A stretch of 64,000 nucleotides of DNA from contig JBBCBC010000197.1 of NCBI GenBank assembly GCA_037126765.1, forward strand, positions 25,508 through 89,507, read 5' to 3'. Origin of the DNA: Stenogyne calaminthoides (lineage: Eukaryota; Streptophyta; Magnoliopsida; Lamiales; Lamiaceae). The number at the start of each line of letters is the position of its first letter. The stretch's first letter is position 1. Below are positions 36,415 through 48,265 of this stretch, one piece after another. Made by a program: the position numbers and the translations under genes. Below the pieces are notes generated by a model. It worked only from the letters and a program-made list of their open reading frames with translations. It was not told the origin of the DNA and made no database searches.

Positions 36415-38524
36415 TGTTGGAGTTAATGTTGGGGAATGAGTTGCGCATCTATTCTCGGGTGAATATTTAAATATAAATTTAATTTATTAATTATTACTAG
36501 CATGAATTAATCCTATTTAATTCAAATAATAATTGCAACAACATATCATGCATATAAAAAGCTTACGAAAATCTCGGCGTCGCGAATCTCTAAGGTTCGT
36601 GACGCATTCTCTCAGGGATGGGCGTGAATTGCTGGATTTGGGACTAACCAAAAAAGATTTTAAGTATTCCTTAAATTACTTGCTCAACTATCCCGTGGAA
36701 TGACACTGTCGACAATTAAAAAGGAAAAATAAACTTTTGTTGCACCACTTACGTGGGATTTGCTAATTTTTCCAAAGACATGGAATTGCCCAGGAATGAA
36801 CAATCATCCCTATTTATAGGATGAGGTGGTCGATTTTTCAAAGAGAAAAGCAATGGAAAAAGACTTTTCTTTGATCGCTAAATCTTGAAATATATCTCCT
36901 ATATTTTTTTCCTATAATTAAAATATTCCAAAAATCCCACCTCCTCAATTATGGATTATTTTCAAAAATACTACAAGATTCCAAGATTTCGATCTTCTTC
37001 GTTTTACGATATTCTTGTATTTCGAAATACATATCTTCCACAATATCTTTTCATAAAATCAAGAAAATCTTTCTTGCTTCACTATATTTCCAAAAATTTA
37101 GAAATCCTCCTTATGAAAATAACCTAAGGGAAAATTTCGATTTAATGAGATAATCTTGTATTCCAAGAATACATATCTTCATTCCATAACAAAATTCAAA
37201 GAAAATCTTTCTCCTTTTTATCCATAAACAAAATTTAGAGAAAAAAATAAAGAATGATATTTATTTTTATTTTAATCACCTTTTTTCGGGTTATTGGGTA
37301 TTTATTGGGCTACTCGGGGGGCCTTTAGGAGAAATTAGATTGATATTTCTAAATGGACCTTGAATATCTAATATTTAGCCTAATATAATTCAACCCATAA
37401 ATACACTAATCCACTACATAATTATTATTGCACTATCCATCTTAACTTCGTATTACGATCAATATGGCTCCCGGTCATTATTTCATGTTTAAGATTATAT
37501 AAGCCCAATAATTAATTCAAGCAATCAAATAGCTTTCTAATTAATTAATATCTTTTTGTCCTCGGTCAGGAAGGGTTCAACATTATTATCCATACCGAAT
37601 CTAATTCCACTTGCAAAGATTTGGTATAGGTAAACATGAACCTCCCAAGGGGCAAATCAAACAAGCAAGATTACACACCATTCTTCCGATAAATCTTAGC
37701 AATCACAATGTGACTAATAATATTGCCCAAGATAAAAGTATTGAATCTCTTTGATTCGCCTACCCATGATAAGTCAAAGCAATAGTTACCAATCCCACGT
37801 GATCCTATTTATGAACGAAGATTAAACAACGAACGGTGATCGAGGTCTAATTTTCCTCGGTTCGGGATTCAAGAATTTATCCTCCCATGTAGTCCTATTA
37901 GCCGATTGCATGGAGTCATGCACTAGTGTAATCTCTTGCAAAGCATAAACCAATGCGAGGTCTTACACCTCAACCTTTCGCGAATGGAGTTGTTTATTTT
38001 CCATCTGGGTAAATGAATGGCGTACTTTTAGTTACAAGTGGCTGTTAATTTAATCTTCTCGCGATCCGTATCACTAAATTAACTACAATGTAACACGTCT
38101 GTAAATATTGAAACGATTATGCGGTAAATATATGTAACATTCAATCATATTTAAAGCTCATTGATAAACAATTTATTTCAAATAAATAAGTCGAAAATTC
38201 AGATTTCGATTATACAAAGTAAAAAGCATACTTTCCAATATAATCCCATCAGTTAAGAGAACGGATCCACGTGAATTATGAAATTTATAACGTTAAAAGA
38301 AAAAGGAACAATGAACCAATGAGAGCTACTCTCCCCCCACTCAAAGGTCAAATCCAATATCTTAATTATTCAAAAAGCTTGAGAACGAAAACACATGGTG
38401 CAATTTTTATAACTTACTAACCCTAATCCTAACTTAAGCCCTAATAACTAAGCCCACGGGCCAACTTATTTCATAACTTAAATTATAATCCCTAAACACT
38501 AATAATAAAAATAAGTAGCGATCA
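36415..38524 (-). mobile_element. 3' LTR of a small LTR retroelement, split by a solo LTR
   Basis: Minus-strand LTR beginning TGATCGCTAC just after a polypurine tract (TTTTTTGGGAAGGGG) and ending CTCCAACA at 36415. Without the insertion at 36427-38256 it is about 280 bp. It shares GAGAGCTACTCTC and GGATCC-containing sequence with the partial LTR at 39662-39779 and carries CTAACCCTAATCCTAACTT, also found inverted near 41250. Confidence 0.65.
36427..38251 (-). mobile_element. Solo LTR (1.8 kb) with perfect 5-bp target duplication
   Basis: Plus-strand ends are TGTTGGGG and CCCATCA. GTTAA flanks it exactly at 36422-36426 and 38252-38256. A TATA box (CCTATAAATAGG) is on the minus strand near 36815, leaving about 390 bp for R-U5, so the LTR is read leftward. 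No internal domain is present. Deleting it rejoins TTGTTGGAGTTAAGAGAACG, which matches the partner LTR at 39661. Confidence 0.85.
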
Positions 38525-39661
38525 ACCCCTTCCCAAAAAACAGCCTTGTCCTCGAGGTTACTTGACATAAAATTGAACCCAAAGTTGCTCTTTTTCATCC
38601 ATCTAATTCTTCATCTTCATCCAAAACAATCATAACACGGAGGAAACTCTTAGCACAATTGTGTTGTGTGGAGAGTAGGGTTCCCACATCTAAAAGCAAA
38701 GACCTTTGGCTCAAGGAAGGTTAGATTCCGATTGTGACATTTGATGGTGTTGACGAGACCCTCGATTATTCGAATTCCTCATTGAGGCAAGAGGGGATTC
38801 GGCCATTGGAGCCTACTTCTGACGGTTTTAGTTACATCATGGCTCCGCCAAGAATGTAAGCCAGTGGATTTGGTGCCAATAACCGAATAACCCGAAGTTC
38901 TTGGAAGAACGATTTGGCGCAAAGGACCGTTTGGTTGTCACAGAAACTAACATTCCATGTGCAAGACCGTCGCATTAATTTCATTCAATTTCACGGTGTG
39001 TGCATATTCAAGACTTATCTTTTCCACATCCCCGAGAGCTGCGATACAGACCACGAATATCCTCACTTTACCCTCAAGGAATATCCCAAGAGCATCGGGT
39101 TTTGTGAGCTCTAGCCAAAGAAGGCAGTAATAAAGCGAGCTCACATACTACCGTCAATTGTTCTGGTTTAGCGGCGTCAAGGCCAAGATTCACATGGATT
39201 GTAACGAGGGTCATCCCTATAACGTCGTAGTAATTCCGCATGCGCTGTGCCAAAATCAAATTTGGCGAAGTCGTTCATCAACCATCGTGATCCGGAAGGC
39301 GTTACGCTTCCATAAATTTACCGGGAATATAGTCGGTTTCCACGTACGGTGGAGTGTTATCGACCGGAAGAACTGCTCGCCAGCAATCGGTAGTCGAAGG
39401 ATTGTTGCCTTCGGCATTTCAATTCGCCGGCAGTGTATCGGCGAAGGAGGGATTCTATGACCCTTGTGTCGCCGGTTAGGACCCATCCTCTGAAAGTTAC
39501 TTTCCCCGCTAAGTTCGCCGCCAGTAGGGTTAAATCTCTAAAACTCGCTTTTGGGGTTTCAAAGTTTCCGCCTCCACGCGTCAAGACGGGGTTTGATGTT
39601 TTTCTCCAACGTCTCGATCCTTTGTCTTGCTCTGCGGAAGATTCGCGTGTCGGGACCCAAT
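38525..39661 (-). mobile_element. Internal region of the small LTR retroelement
   Basis: About 1.1 kb between the two LTR copies. Near the 3' LTR, minus-strand sequence AACCTCGAGGACAAGGCTGT and a preceding acidic DEDEELDG run resemble the end of a gypsy polyprotein. Near the 5' LTR a frame contains RARQRIETLEKNIKPRLDAW, a coiled-coil like gag start. Protease, RT and integrase are absent, so it is a deletion derivative dependent on other elements. Confidence 0.5.
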
Positions 39662-39779
39662 TGTTGGTTAAGAAAATGGATCCGTAAGGTATGGAATTGC
39701 AAACAAGAAAATAAAAGGAAACAAAGGAACCAACGAGAGCTACTCTCGTTCACGCCCTCAAAAAGTAAGGGTTGTTCAT
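39662..39779 (-). mobile_element. Partial 5' LTR of the small retroelement
   Basis: Ends TGTTGGTTAAGAAAATGGAT on the plus strand and shares GAGAGCTACTCTC with the other LTR. It breaks off at GTAAGGGTTGTTCATG. The missing half of the LTR appears in inverted orientation at 41195-41312. Confidence 0.6.
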
Positions 39780-40109
39780 GCGGACCAAATGGATATTTAA
39801 AATTATCCGTGTCATTTTCAAAGTTCGGGTTATTTTAAAATTGGAGTTGTTCGTCTCGTACAAAACTTCCGGTTCAAACGGTACGGTTTTTTTAATTTTT
39901 TCGTTATGGTTCGCACGGATTTTCGGTTATAATGGAATGAGATCGGACCCGGATCGGATCGTGGATGAAACGGTTTTTTTTAACCTTTTCTCCTTTTTCT
40001 TCTATCACCCATCATTTTTCTTTTTTTTAATCACAATTTTCTTAAGAATATTGTGTAATCTACCCAAAATGCACATGAATTCAATATAACTAAAAACTTG
40101 TATGTTCAC

Positions 40110-40598
40110 CACTTACAAGAAAAAGTAATGAACCTATTGGAATTTTTCAATATACTGCGCAATTTTTTAAAGAAAATAATGCCCTTAAATAGTCTTGTTG
40201 CACTATTTGTCTATATATAAATTTTTTCAATCATATAGACATTTTCATTCATATGTAATTTTTGCCTACGAAAATGTAATTCATAGATAAATTTGTTTTT
40301 AGACAATTTTTAAACTACAAATATAATTGTTTACGGAAATATAAATTGCTAAGGAATTATTTGTGTAGGCAATTTATTTGCTCACGAAATTACAAATATG
40401 TAAGCGCTTTTGTTCAGAGGGTAATTTGTTTGCCTAAGGAATTATTTTGTGTAGTAATTTTTCATAGATTATATCTAAAAACTGGTAGGGAAGTGGTAGA
40501 CAATCCCTCTACTTTTAAGGGTCAAATAACTTTTGTAGGAAAACTCTGTAGAGTCTTTTGAAAATTTAAGAGAGGCAATTCTTATTTTTGTTGTAGTG
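40110..40598. mobile_element. Small CACTA-like element
   Basis: Left end CACTTACAAGAAAAAG and right end TTTTTGTTGTAGTG, which on the other strand is CACTACAACAAAAA. Repeated TTGCCTA / TAGGCAATTT motifs near both ends act as sub-terminal repeats. No 3-bp duplication was found, so the ends may be altered. Confidence 0.45.
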
Positions 40599-41194
40599 TA
40601 TCGAGTAACTATAGGAAGAAACTTTCCTGCTTCTACCAGAATTACAGATATAGAACATCTTAGGAAGATTTTGATTCTTCCCAATTGAAAAATTGATGTT
40701 GTAGCAGGGGAAGTTGTGATGTCAAAGACAAAACATAAAGAAAAGAAAATTAAAATTTGAATATGAATTGCTTAATTTCTTTTTCCAACATATTATTTTA
40801 TAAAATGATCAAGAAGAACGCAGAATTACTAGTAAGGATCAAAACTTAGCATGTTAAAGAATATAATTAACTTTCACCATTATAACTTGTACAGGGGAAT
40901 CAAGAAGTTTGGTTACTGCCAATTAACATAGTCTGTGAGATAGACCAATATAAAACATAGACAAAGGCAGAACATGCTTGCCACAGTAAGACCTGGCAAA
41001 AGTAAAACCAAATAAAGTTGAAGAGGAAAATGATAATTAATGTGCTTTAGCAAAAGTAAAAATGTTTGTTTGTGAAGTTAAGTTGTGGTCAATGAAAGCA
41101 AGAATTATATGCATGTTAGACATAAGATATAGTTTTTCATAAAATATTTTTAGAGAGCAAAGCCTGAATTGACAAACATCCACAAATATTTTTT

Positions 41195-41312
41195 AATTTA
41201 AGTTATGAAATAAGGCCCATAGACTTAGTTACTTGGGGCTTAAATTAGGATTAGGGTTAGTAAGTTATAAATATTGCACCGTGTGTTTTTTATTCCGCAC
41301 TTTTGAGGTAAG
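41195..41312 (+). repeat. Inverted fragment of the 280-bp LTR
   Basis: AATTTAAGTTATGAAATAAG, GGATTAGGGTTAGTAAGTTA and TTGCACCGTGTG are the reverse complement of the 3' LTR at about 38390-38490. The fragment stops at TTTTGAGGTAAGGGGG, the same internal point where the partial 5' LTR at 39779 is cut. Confidence 0.7.
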
Positions 41313-42622
41313 GGGGCTGTTCACGGAGTTTGGAGATTACCAAACCGAACCGAAAAAGAACCGAATAAAAATAACAGATTGACTTTTTACTTTTAGTAAC
41401 CGAAGGCAAGACGAAGTTTTTTGGATATGGACATGGATATTATGAATTAACTGTGCAAAAAACCTAATAAACCGCACCGAATCGCGGACCCGAATTGAAC
41501 CGAATAAATCGATTTAAATATATAATAAATTTTAATTAATAATTTACTTTGTATTCATTAAATGTATTATAGATTATTGATATTCATGTAATTTAATATT
41601 GAATATATCATATATGAATATTTTATGTAGATATTAGAATATTTACTTCTTTTTATTTGTGATTTTAATTATCGGTAATCCTATAAAATTCTCAATTTGT
41701 AATTAAAGATTCTTCTTCTCTCAAAGACCAACTCATAAGCTCACGTAGTCCGTGACCTCTCTTCAATTTGGACCAATTTAAAATTCACAATAAATTTTTA
41801 AATGTGTATTTTATTAGTCATGTTTTTAAATACACCATTGATGATGTCTGAGTTTATTTTATTATTTTTAATTAACTATTACCCTATCATGTAATATGTT
41901 TTGAGTTTGAAGGGTAAATGCATGAATATGGTTGAAGATGTATTGCATATGTGACTCTATACTTAAGCCTGAAAAATAGACAAAAATGTCCTTTTTGATC
42001 TCAGATCTGCTTTTTGTCTCGAAAGATTTTTCACTATTATTTTGTCGTTATTTACATCTTCCCTTAATCTCATTCCAATTCCACCACATATTTCAACTTC
42101 TTTAAACAAGACCGGCCACGGATCCCACATGGCCATGCTTGAACTTCGGCCCCAAAATTTGTTCATGGTTCGGTTTGGGGTTCGTTTCAAGGGTCCAGAT
42201 TAGATCGTGGTTTGGATGGAATGGGAGAGATGAGATTAATAGAGAGGTGTAGAATCACAAAATGACATATTTCAAGGTAGTTGAAAAAATCAAAGTTAGT
42301 AAAAAGATGCATATTGAAAAGGAAAAAAAAAAAAAAAGTTTGTCCCCATATACAATTTAGAGCAATATAGTAATTGTTGGTGTTTTTCATTTCTTGAACG
42401 TTATCCAATATCAGAATGATGATATACTTTGATTCACTACCGCCTGTCTCTTTATTTTCGAGACAAAATTATATATTTGAACAAGGACGTCGTTTAGTAC
42501 TTGAATGTTTTTTGAGTATAAAGGTTAAACATTGAGAATATACAGGGAATGGAGGATAAAAGGCATAGCAGCTCAAAATGAAACCACAGGTGTTTTGTTG
42601 TTTTTCTCATTTCATTAACTTA
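41313..42622. other. TE-derived unassigned region
   Basis: Begins CTGTTCACGGAGTTTGG with AAACCGAACCGAAAAAG repeats, a pattern seen at ends of some plant DNA transposons. A similar GTTCGGTTTGGGGTTCG stretch lies near 42166. No gene seen. Confidence 0.35.
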
Positions 42623-43036
42623 GGGGGTGTTTGGTTCACGGACCTGATTGATTATGTGTAATAGGATTGAGGATTGAATAAGATTGAATTGATTTGACTG
42701 GATTTGTCAAGATATGCCTTTGGATCAGAGGGACGATTGAGGGAGATGAGATTTTTATTTAAATAATAATAAAACACCCTTTAAATTGAATTGAAAACAA
42801 CCACAACTCATTCTTGTGAATCTATTCAAATAATAGAAGGACAATTTGTAATATTGCATGAGATATCTATCTCACCTTTCACACATGGATTTGACATATC
42901 CTCACAGAGGGATTTTGTACATTTTCTACTAGAACTGAAAGATATCATGGCCCTCATCATCGAATCCAAACGGTAGGTTAGTTAGGATTAAAATCCTAAT
43001 TATGGCCTATCGATCAATCCCGCAACCAAAACGGCC
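42623..43036. mobile_element. Tourist-like (PIF/Harbinger) MITE
   Basis: Left end GGGGGTGTTTGGTTCACGG and, on the other strand at the right end, GGCCGTTTTGGTTGCGGG. TTA flanks it at 42620-42622 and 43037-43039. 414 bp, ending about 50 bases past the HIPP stop codon, so it may overlap the gene's 3' UTR. Confidence 0.75.
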
Positions 43037-43086
43037 TTATACAATAATTGTGCATGCATTTGGATTTTCCTCGCTGAAGATTGATG

Positions 43087-43782
43087 TTATATTGTTACTT
43101 CCATAGTTGTGTGATAATCTTCTTGACTATAACTTTCTCTCCTACTGTAAACGAGTACCTGGGTGGTGATCGGGGGTACGTGTATTCAGTCACGTACGGT
43201 GATGGCTTGTATGTGTTGTAGCTGTGAGTCACATGTAAACGGCTGAGGTGGTTGAAACAGGCCCGGGCCTGGGTCTCCATAGTCGGGTGGGTGTTGATAA
43301 ATAACATGAACTTCTTCATGAGCATCTTCTGGTTTGGAATCTTGATGAGATTGTCTTTATGTGATGGATTTTCCAGGTCCGGTTGTCCGTTTGGTGCCTC
43401 TGGTGGTGGTGTTGCTTCTGCCGGCGGTGAATTTGTGGCTCCGGTGGTGGTGCTCCTCCTCTGGGGGTTGATCGTCGCATTGTTCTGTTTGGACACAAAT
43501 GATGACTGCATTTTTTCTTGTTTTCTTGATGGCTTTCACTAACTTTTTCAGGGTCCGCCCATCCGACGTGATCTTTGCTGAGGCAAATCGACGTGGAAAA
43601 TCATGTATACCGAGATGCCGTTCAGGGCTTTCTTGATCTTTAGAACGCAGCCGTTGCAGTCCATTCTCACTTTTATTTCTGTGACTTGTGGTTTCTGCAA
43701 TTTTCTTGAAATTGAAGTACAATGAGAGATTAGAATAGTTTGTGAGAGAGATAGAGGAAAAAAAAGAGAAAGCTACCTCCAT
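43087..43782 (-). CDS. HIPP: HMA-domain metal-binding protein, two exons
   Basis: Exon 1 is only ATG GAG (43777-43782), ending at GTAGCT. Exon 2 starts at 43694 after TTGCAG. The HMA domain reads VTEIKVRMDCNGCVLKIKKA, with the CNGC metal-binding pair, then LPQQ, ITSDG and LVKAIKKTRKNAVI. This matches plant heavy-metal-associated proteins (HIPP class), cytosolic or membrane-attached Cu/Zn/Cd binders. The tail is His/Pro/Tyr-rich (EEEHHHRSHKF, VTHSYNTYKPSPYVTEYTYP, SQEDY), as in the family. Frame changes are needed at least near 43585 and twice in the tail, so the stop, and whether a CaaX prenylation box exists, are uncertain. No CaaX is visible in the frame used here. Confidence 0.75.
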
Positions 43783-44129
43783 TTCAGGGGACCATCAATG
43801 GATATATTGTGGAAAGATGATGAATTAGAGTTGAGAAATGTGCTTTTCTTATTGCATGAAGAGAGAGAGGGAGAATCAATATGTATTGGCATGCATATGT
43901 TGCATGAAAGGAATGGAATTTAAATGGAGATTTGGTCATAACTTTGGACGCTTTGAAGTGGTCTTGCCTTATTTATCGCGTGTTTCAATTTAGTCGTGAT
44001 GTTTCAATTTTGCCAATTTAGTCCAAGCCACGGAGACCGGTCGAAAGCCAAACGATGGTTGGCACTTTTGCACGGCCCTATTCACGATCCAGAAAAGCCG
44101 AGTGGCACCGATTTGGTGCACGCCACATG

Positions 44130-45165
44130 TGTATTTTGCCAATTAAAAAATGAAAAAAGAAAATAAAAATTACACATCATTAAATAAAAATAAATAAATC
44201 AATTTTAAATTAAATTAAATTTAATACAATATAAAATAAATAAAAAATCTAAATTAAATGAAAATAGGAAGCTTCCCTCGAAACAATCTCACCCCCAAAA
44301 TTAAAATTAGAATTATTATAACACTTCCCCACAGACGAGAAGGAATTCTCGGTTCAAATCCAGTCAAGGTTGGTCAAAAGCCATTATAATGGCAGGAGAA
44401 ACGGGTACTATAAATACCGGCTTGACAAAAAATCGAGTGTGGAAAATATCGGCAGGATGGGGCTCTAAGCGGATAGGGACATTACCGACATTGAAGGCAA
44501 AAGTGAAGAAGAAATCATTCAAACCCGACAGTGCGACGAAGTGCGAAAAAGCGCCTTAGCGATGCGGATCGAAACACATGTGGCGATTTAAATCCTCAGT
44601 TTGGCGAGCAATCTCTATACTCGCTGCAGGATAAAACAATTAAAGTATGGCGAATGGCCGATTGAAATGCCTCGAATCGTCGGCCCGGCGTAGCAATCCA
44701 ACTCAAAATGCGTCATGGGATTAACCGGTCTGTTATTCTACCGAATTAAATTTGGCGCGGTAGTATGTAGTGAGATCGGGAGGGGCATCAACACTACTTT
44801 CGCAAAACTCCCCGTTAAAACAAGAACGCGCGATTCCTTCGCAGGACCTCTCGCGACGATGGTGTGTATCATGGTCTCGCGGCCGGGTTAATTTCGAGCT
44901 GCTGATAAATTATGTCGCGACGACGGGTTATGAGGGCACAAGCTATAGTTGAACTCAGGGGAAGTGTTAGTATAATTCAATTTTAATTTTGGGGGATTGC
45001 TTCTGTGAAGCTATTTTCATTTAATTTAGATTTTTTATTTATTTTATATTATATTGTTAGTATAATTCTTAATTTAAAATTGATTTATTTTATTTTTATT
45101 TCGACGCCAGAATTTGTTTTTTTTTTCATTTTTAATTGGCAAAATACATTGGCGTACACTTGTCC
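44130..45165. mobile_element. Long-TIR element (MULE-like) with GC-rich core
   Basis: Left arm about 44130-44345 and right arm about 44945-45165 are inverted copies. Shared segments, after reversing one, include ATTTTCATTTAATTTAGATT, TTAAAATTGATTTATTT, TTTTTAATTGGCAAAATACA, CCCCCAAAATTAAAATT and ACACTTCCCC. The 0.6-kb core is much richer in GC than either arm and has only short frames. Long arms with an unrelated core fit a Mutator-like or Pack-MULE element. A 9-bp duplication was not identified. Confidence 0.65.
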
Positions 45166-47850
45166 AAATTTTAGTGGCCTTTCCTGATCGATTAGGTTAA
45201 GACGCCCCAAAAACGCACGCGTTTTTGGCTAGTTTGACCCGTGCTAATTAAATTCCAGACAAATCGAAACATACTTGCATTAAATCAAAACAGGTCTATT
45301 TTCAATAAAGCGCCCAAAAGCTTACGACCAAATCCATTTAAAAAGGTTATGGTTTGAATTGGGACATGCAACGAATTTATTCTTTCATTGTGTGTTTTCG
45401 TTGCTGGATCATAGAGATGACAATGAATCATTGTGTCTTTTCATTTTCAATTATATACAGAGATTTCAATAGGCTGGGTTCAAACTTGCAATCGACTTAT
45501 TCTAATTGGAGGGCAATCAAATTAAATGGGTAATTATAAAATGGGGTTTCGACATGTTTTTAATCTAGTGATTAATCTTATTTTCATTCATCTTGAAACT
45601 AGTAATATACCATATGGTATAGTATAATATATTATTCTGATTTATCTGTCAAGATCTAGGAATGGATTAATGTTTGATATGGACCCTTGTACAATATTTC
45701 TACCTTTCGGCCTAGTGCACCGACCATTGAAATTTACATAATTATAATTGTTTATGAGACACATTTATGTGAGGTTGTACATGTCGCATACGACGAATAT
45801 TTTGTCTTGTTTTTATTATACGGAAGACTCGCAAAAAATCCTATGTATAATGTTGTAACAAATTGTTTTCCCAAGTATGTAAAAATAATATTTCATTTTG
45901 ATTTTTATTATATTGCTTTTCTTTTTGAACCATTGATTTTATTATTTTGCTACATATTCCCACTTTTCTTTTATGAATGTCCCACTATATTTGTTACAAT
46001 CCATAAAAGAAAAAAAGTAACTCCACTAATTATAATTTTAATATTATTCCCTCTCACTTTTCATCTCAACTACCACTTTTCATCTATTAAATCACTATAA
46101 AGCCTATTATTTATTATTTTTATTATTTTTTAAACAATTCAAAAAAGTGGGTTTTATAAATATATTGGGATGAGAGTATTATATTTATAGTTATATTATT
46201 TTTATTTGTTTGGCTTTTAATTATATTTGCATAAAATGTAATTATCATTATAACGATCTTTACGTACACTCGTACAAATAAATTTTTTCATTAAAAAATA
46301 AAATATATGTGTCACAATAAAGTCAAATTACAAACCAAATGTACGATAAGTTATGTTGAGTGTATTTTAGATAGTAGTATTACATGTTTTTTAAAAAAAA
46401 TAGTTTAATAGTATAAGTTATTTTATTATAACATGATATTTTGTGAAATAGTTGATAATTGTTCAAACTTGTTTGGAAATTTATCAAGCTTTAAATTCTA
46501 TGTGTTAATGAAGATTTGGTCTAATTGAAAGGTTGATTACTTAATCGGCAAAGGGAGATCTTTGACATAAATATTGTGTGGATTCCATCACTTGATTTTT
46601 AGTATTTTAAGTTCTGTGGCGTAGTGGTTGTCTAAGTTGTGCAATAAATATAACACGTGAAAAAAATCAATTTTCTATAACTGTAATTTGGCTCAAAGTG
46701 GTGAGAATTTGCGATTGGATTAGGTAGCTCCATTTGAGAAATGCACTTTTAATGCGGCAAATGTTTTTTATTGGTTTAGAGAACTAATTTACTCTACTAT
46801 AAAATAATAGTAGGTAAGGAGATTGGTGTGTGGCAAGGGCCGCCGATGTCCGTATGTTTGTCTTGACTCGCCTTGTCATGTTGCACATGTCCCTGTTTAT
46901 AAGCCAATTTTGGTTCATGATTTTCTAAGAGATTAAAAAATAAATCTTTTTAAAAGGTTAAATGATTAGTTGAATGGCCTATGATTTCACTTCATCGAAT
47001 AATAGTCTTTAATCGCTGAAAGTTATTTCAATTCATCTACAACTTTGGAAGGTGTCCTTTAGCCTACTTCCATATTTTTTTCTTCTTCTTATTTTTACAA
47101 ACTTAATATATAAACCTATGGTTTTTTCCAACTTAGAGTAATGGCTGAGGCTCTTCAGTTGCGTCCAATAATGTCTTTCCCCAACAGTTTAAACGACTTC
47201 TCACATGTCCATGCGAGAGCATCATCTTCCCTCTATTTTTTATTTTGTTTTTGAAAGCATCATCTTCTTCCTCTTTTTTCTGCATATATTTTACAAAGTT
47301 CTAGAAAGGAGTTTTATCCACAAATTGTGAAGAAATTGTTTCCGTTGCTTCCAAGAGAAGTGAGATTGGGCATTGTATCTTAAGAACTCATTATTCGTGA
47401 AGTTCTATAATACCATACTTTCAAATTCGTTTTCATGAGGTACATCAATTCATCAAAAGATAAATTTTAAAAATCTACAAGAACAATATATTACTGAATT
47501 TTGTAAACAATTCATTATAATGGATGTGCCAATTTAAGTATGATTTATTCATTTTAATATGCATTTTACATATAAAAAATTTAAAAGAGCATTATTGAAT
47601 CAAGCTCCAAATAGCCAATTACATCTCCATTGAAATGGGCATTGTGACATAACAAAACTAAAAATGGTTCCGCATGGAGAGGAATTACCATACATTAATT
47701 AATTAATGACAGGATTTATATGTCATCTGAAAATTTCGACTTAATCATGATTTTAACAAAAAAGCACAACTTCTAACATAGCACAATCCCATAACAAATT
47801 TCTAACCTCCCCATTATTATCAACAAATTTCATCGACCTGAAAATGAAAA
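45166..47850. other. Intergenic region without recognised gene
   Basis: AT-rich. A plus-strand frame at 45687-46100 (137 codons) is Phe/Ile/Tyr-rich with no motif and is probably chance in AT-rich DNA. TGGCGTAGTGG near 46618 looks like a pol III box A but lacks a box B at the right distance. Confidence 0.35.
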
Positions 47851-47857
47851 TCTACGT

Positions 47858-48265
47858 TTACGCTCTCTCACCTCAATTTTTCTGGCCAATTGTGTATCCT
47901 TAGGCATAATGGTGACTCTCTTAGCATGAATAGCGCAGGGTGCATATCTCAAACAGCCCAACCAAGTACGCCTCCGCCGCCTCCTGCAGCGCTGCCACGC
48001 AGGAGGCTCTGGAACCTCAGATCCGTCTTGAAATCCTGCGCGATCTCACGAATAAGCCTCTGGAACAACAATTTACGGATGAGCAGTTCGGTAGATTTCT
48101 GAGCCTTACGGATCTCACGAAGAGCGACGGTTCCGGGGCGGAATCGGTGGGGTTCTTCACGCCGCCGGTGGCCGGGCGGATTTCCGGGCGGCTTTGGTGG
48201 CGAGAGCTGCTTACGGCGCCTTTTGCCACCGGTGGACTTACGGGCAGTTTGCTTGCATGAGCCAT
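47858..48265 (-). CDS. Histone H3-like gene, frame-broken
   Basis: Intronless and H3-sized (408 bases against 411 expected). With small frame changes it reads KQTARKSTGGK, RKQL, ATGGVK, RPGTVALREIRK, QKSTELLIRKL, LIREIAQDFKTDLRFQS, ALQEAAEAYLVGLFE, IHAKRVTIMPKDTQLARKI and GERA-stop. Histone H3 forms the nucleosome core with H4. The coding part is GC-rich against AT-rich flanks. At least six indels break the frame. Substitutions at near-invariant positions are also seen: His-Ala for Arg2-Thr3, Ala for Tyr41, Leu for Pro66, Ile for Val71, Cys in the SAV motif, and Thr for Ile in MPKDIQ. It may be an H3 pseudogene or a divergent variant in noisy sequence. Confidence 0.8.

Noticed and set aside
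39158..39838. Several overlapping frames of 64-100 codons on both strands
   Set aside because: They lie in the internal region and LTR of a degenerate retroelement. None gives a recognisable domain beyond a gag-like coiled coil.
43252..43542. 96-codon plus-strand frame
   Set aside because: Antisense to the HIPP exon, whose HMA domain and Tyr/Pro-rich tail are on the minus strand.
44340..44400. tRNA-like CGGTTCAAATCC
   Set aside because: Matches box B only. No acceptor stem or anticodon arm, and it lies inside a long-TIR element.
45687..46100. 137-codon plus-strand frame
   Set aside because: Composition is Phe/Ile/Tyr-rich as expected from AT-rich DNA. No motif, exon signal or homologue is recognised.
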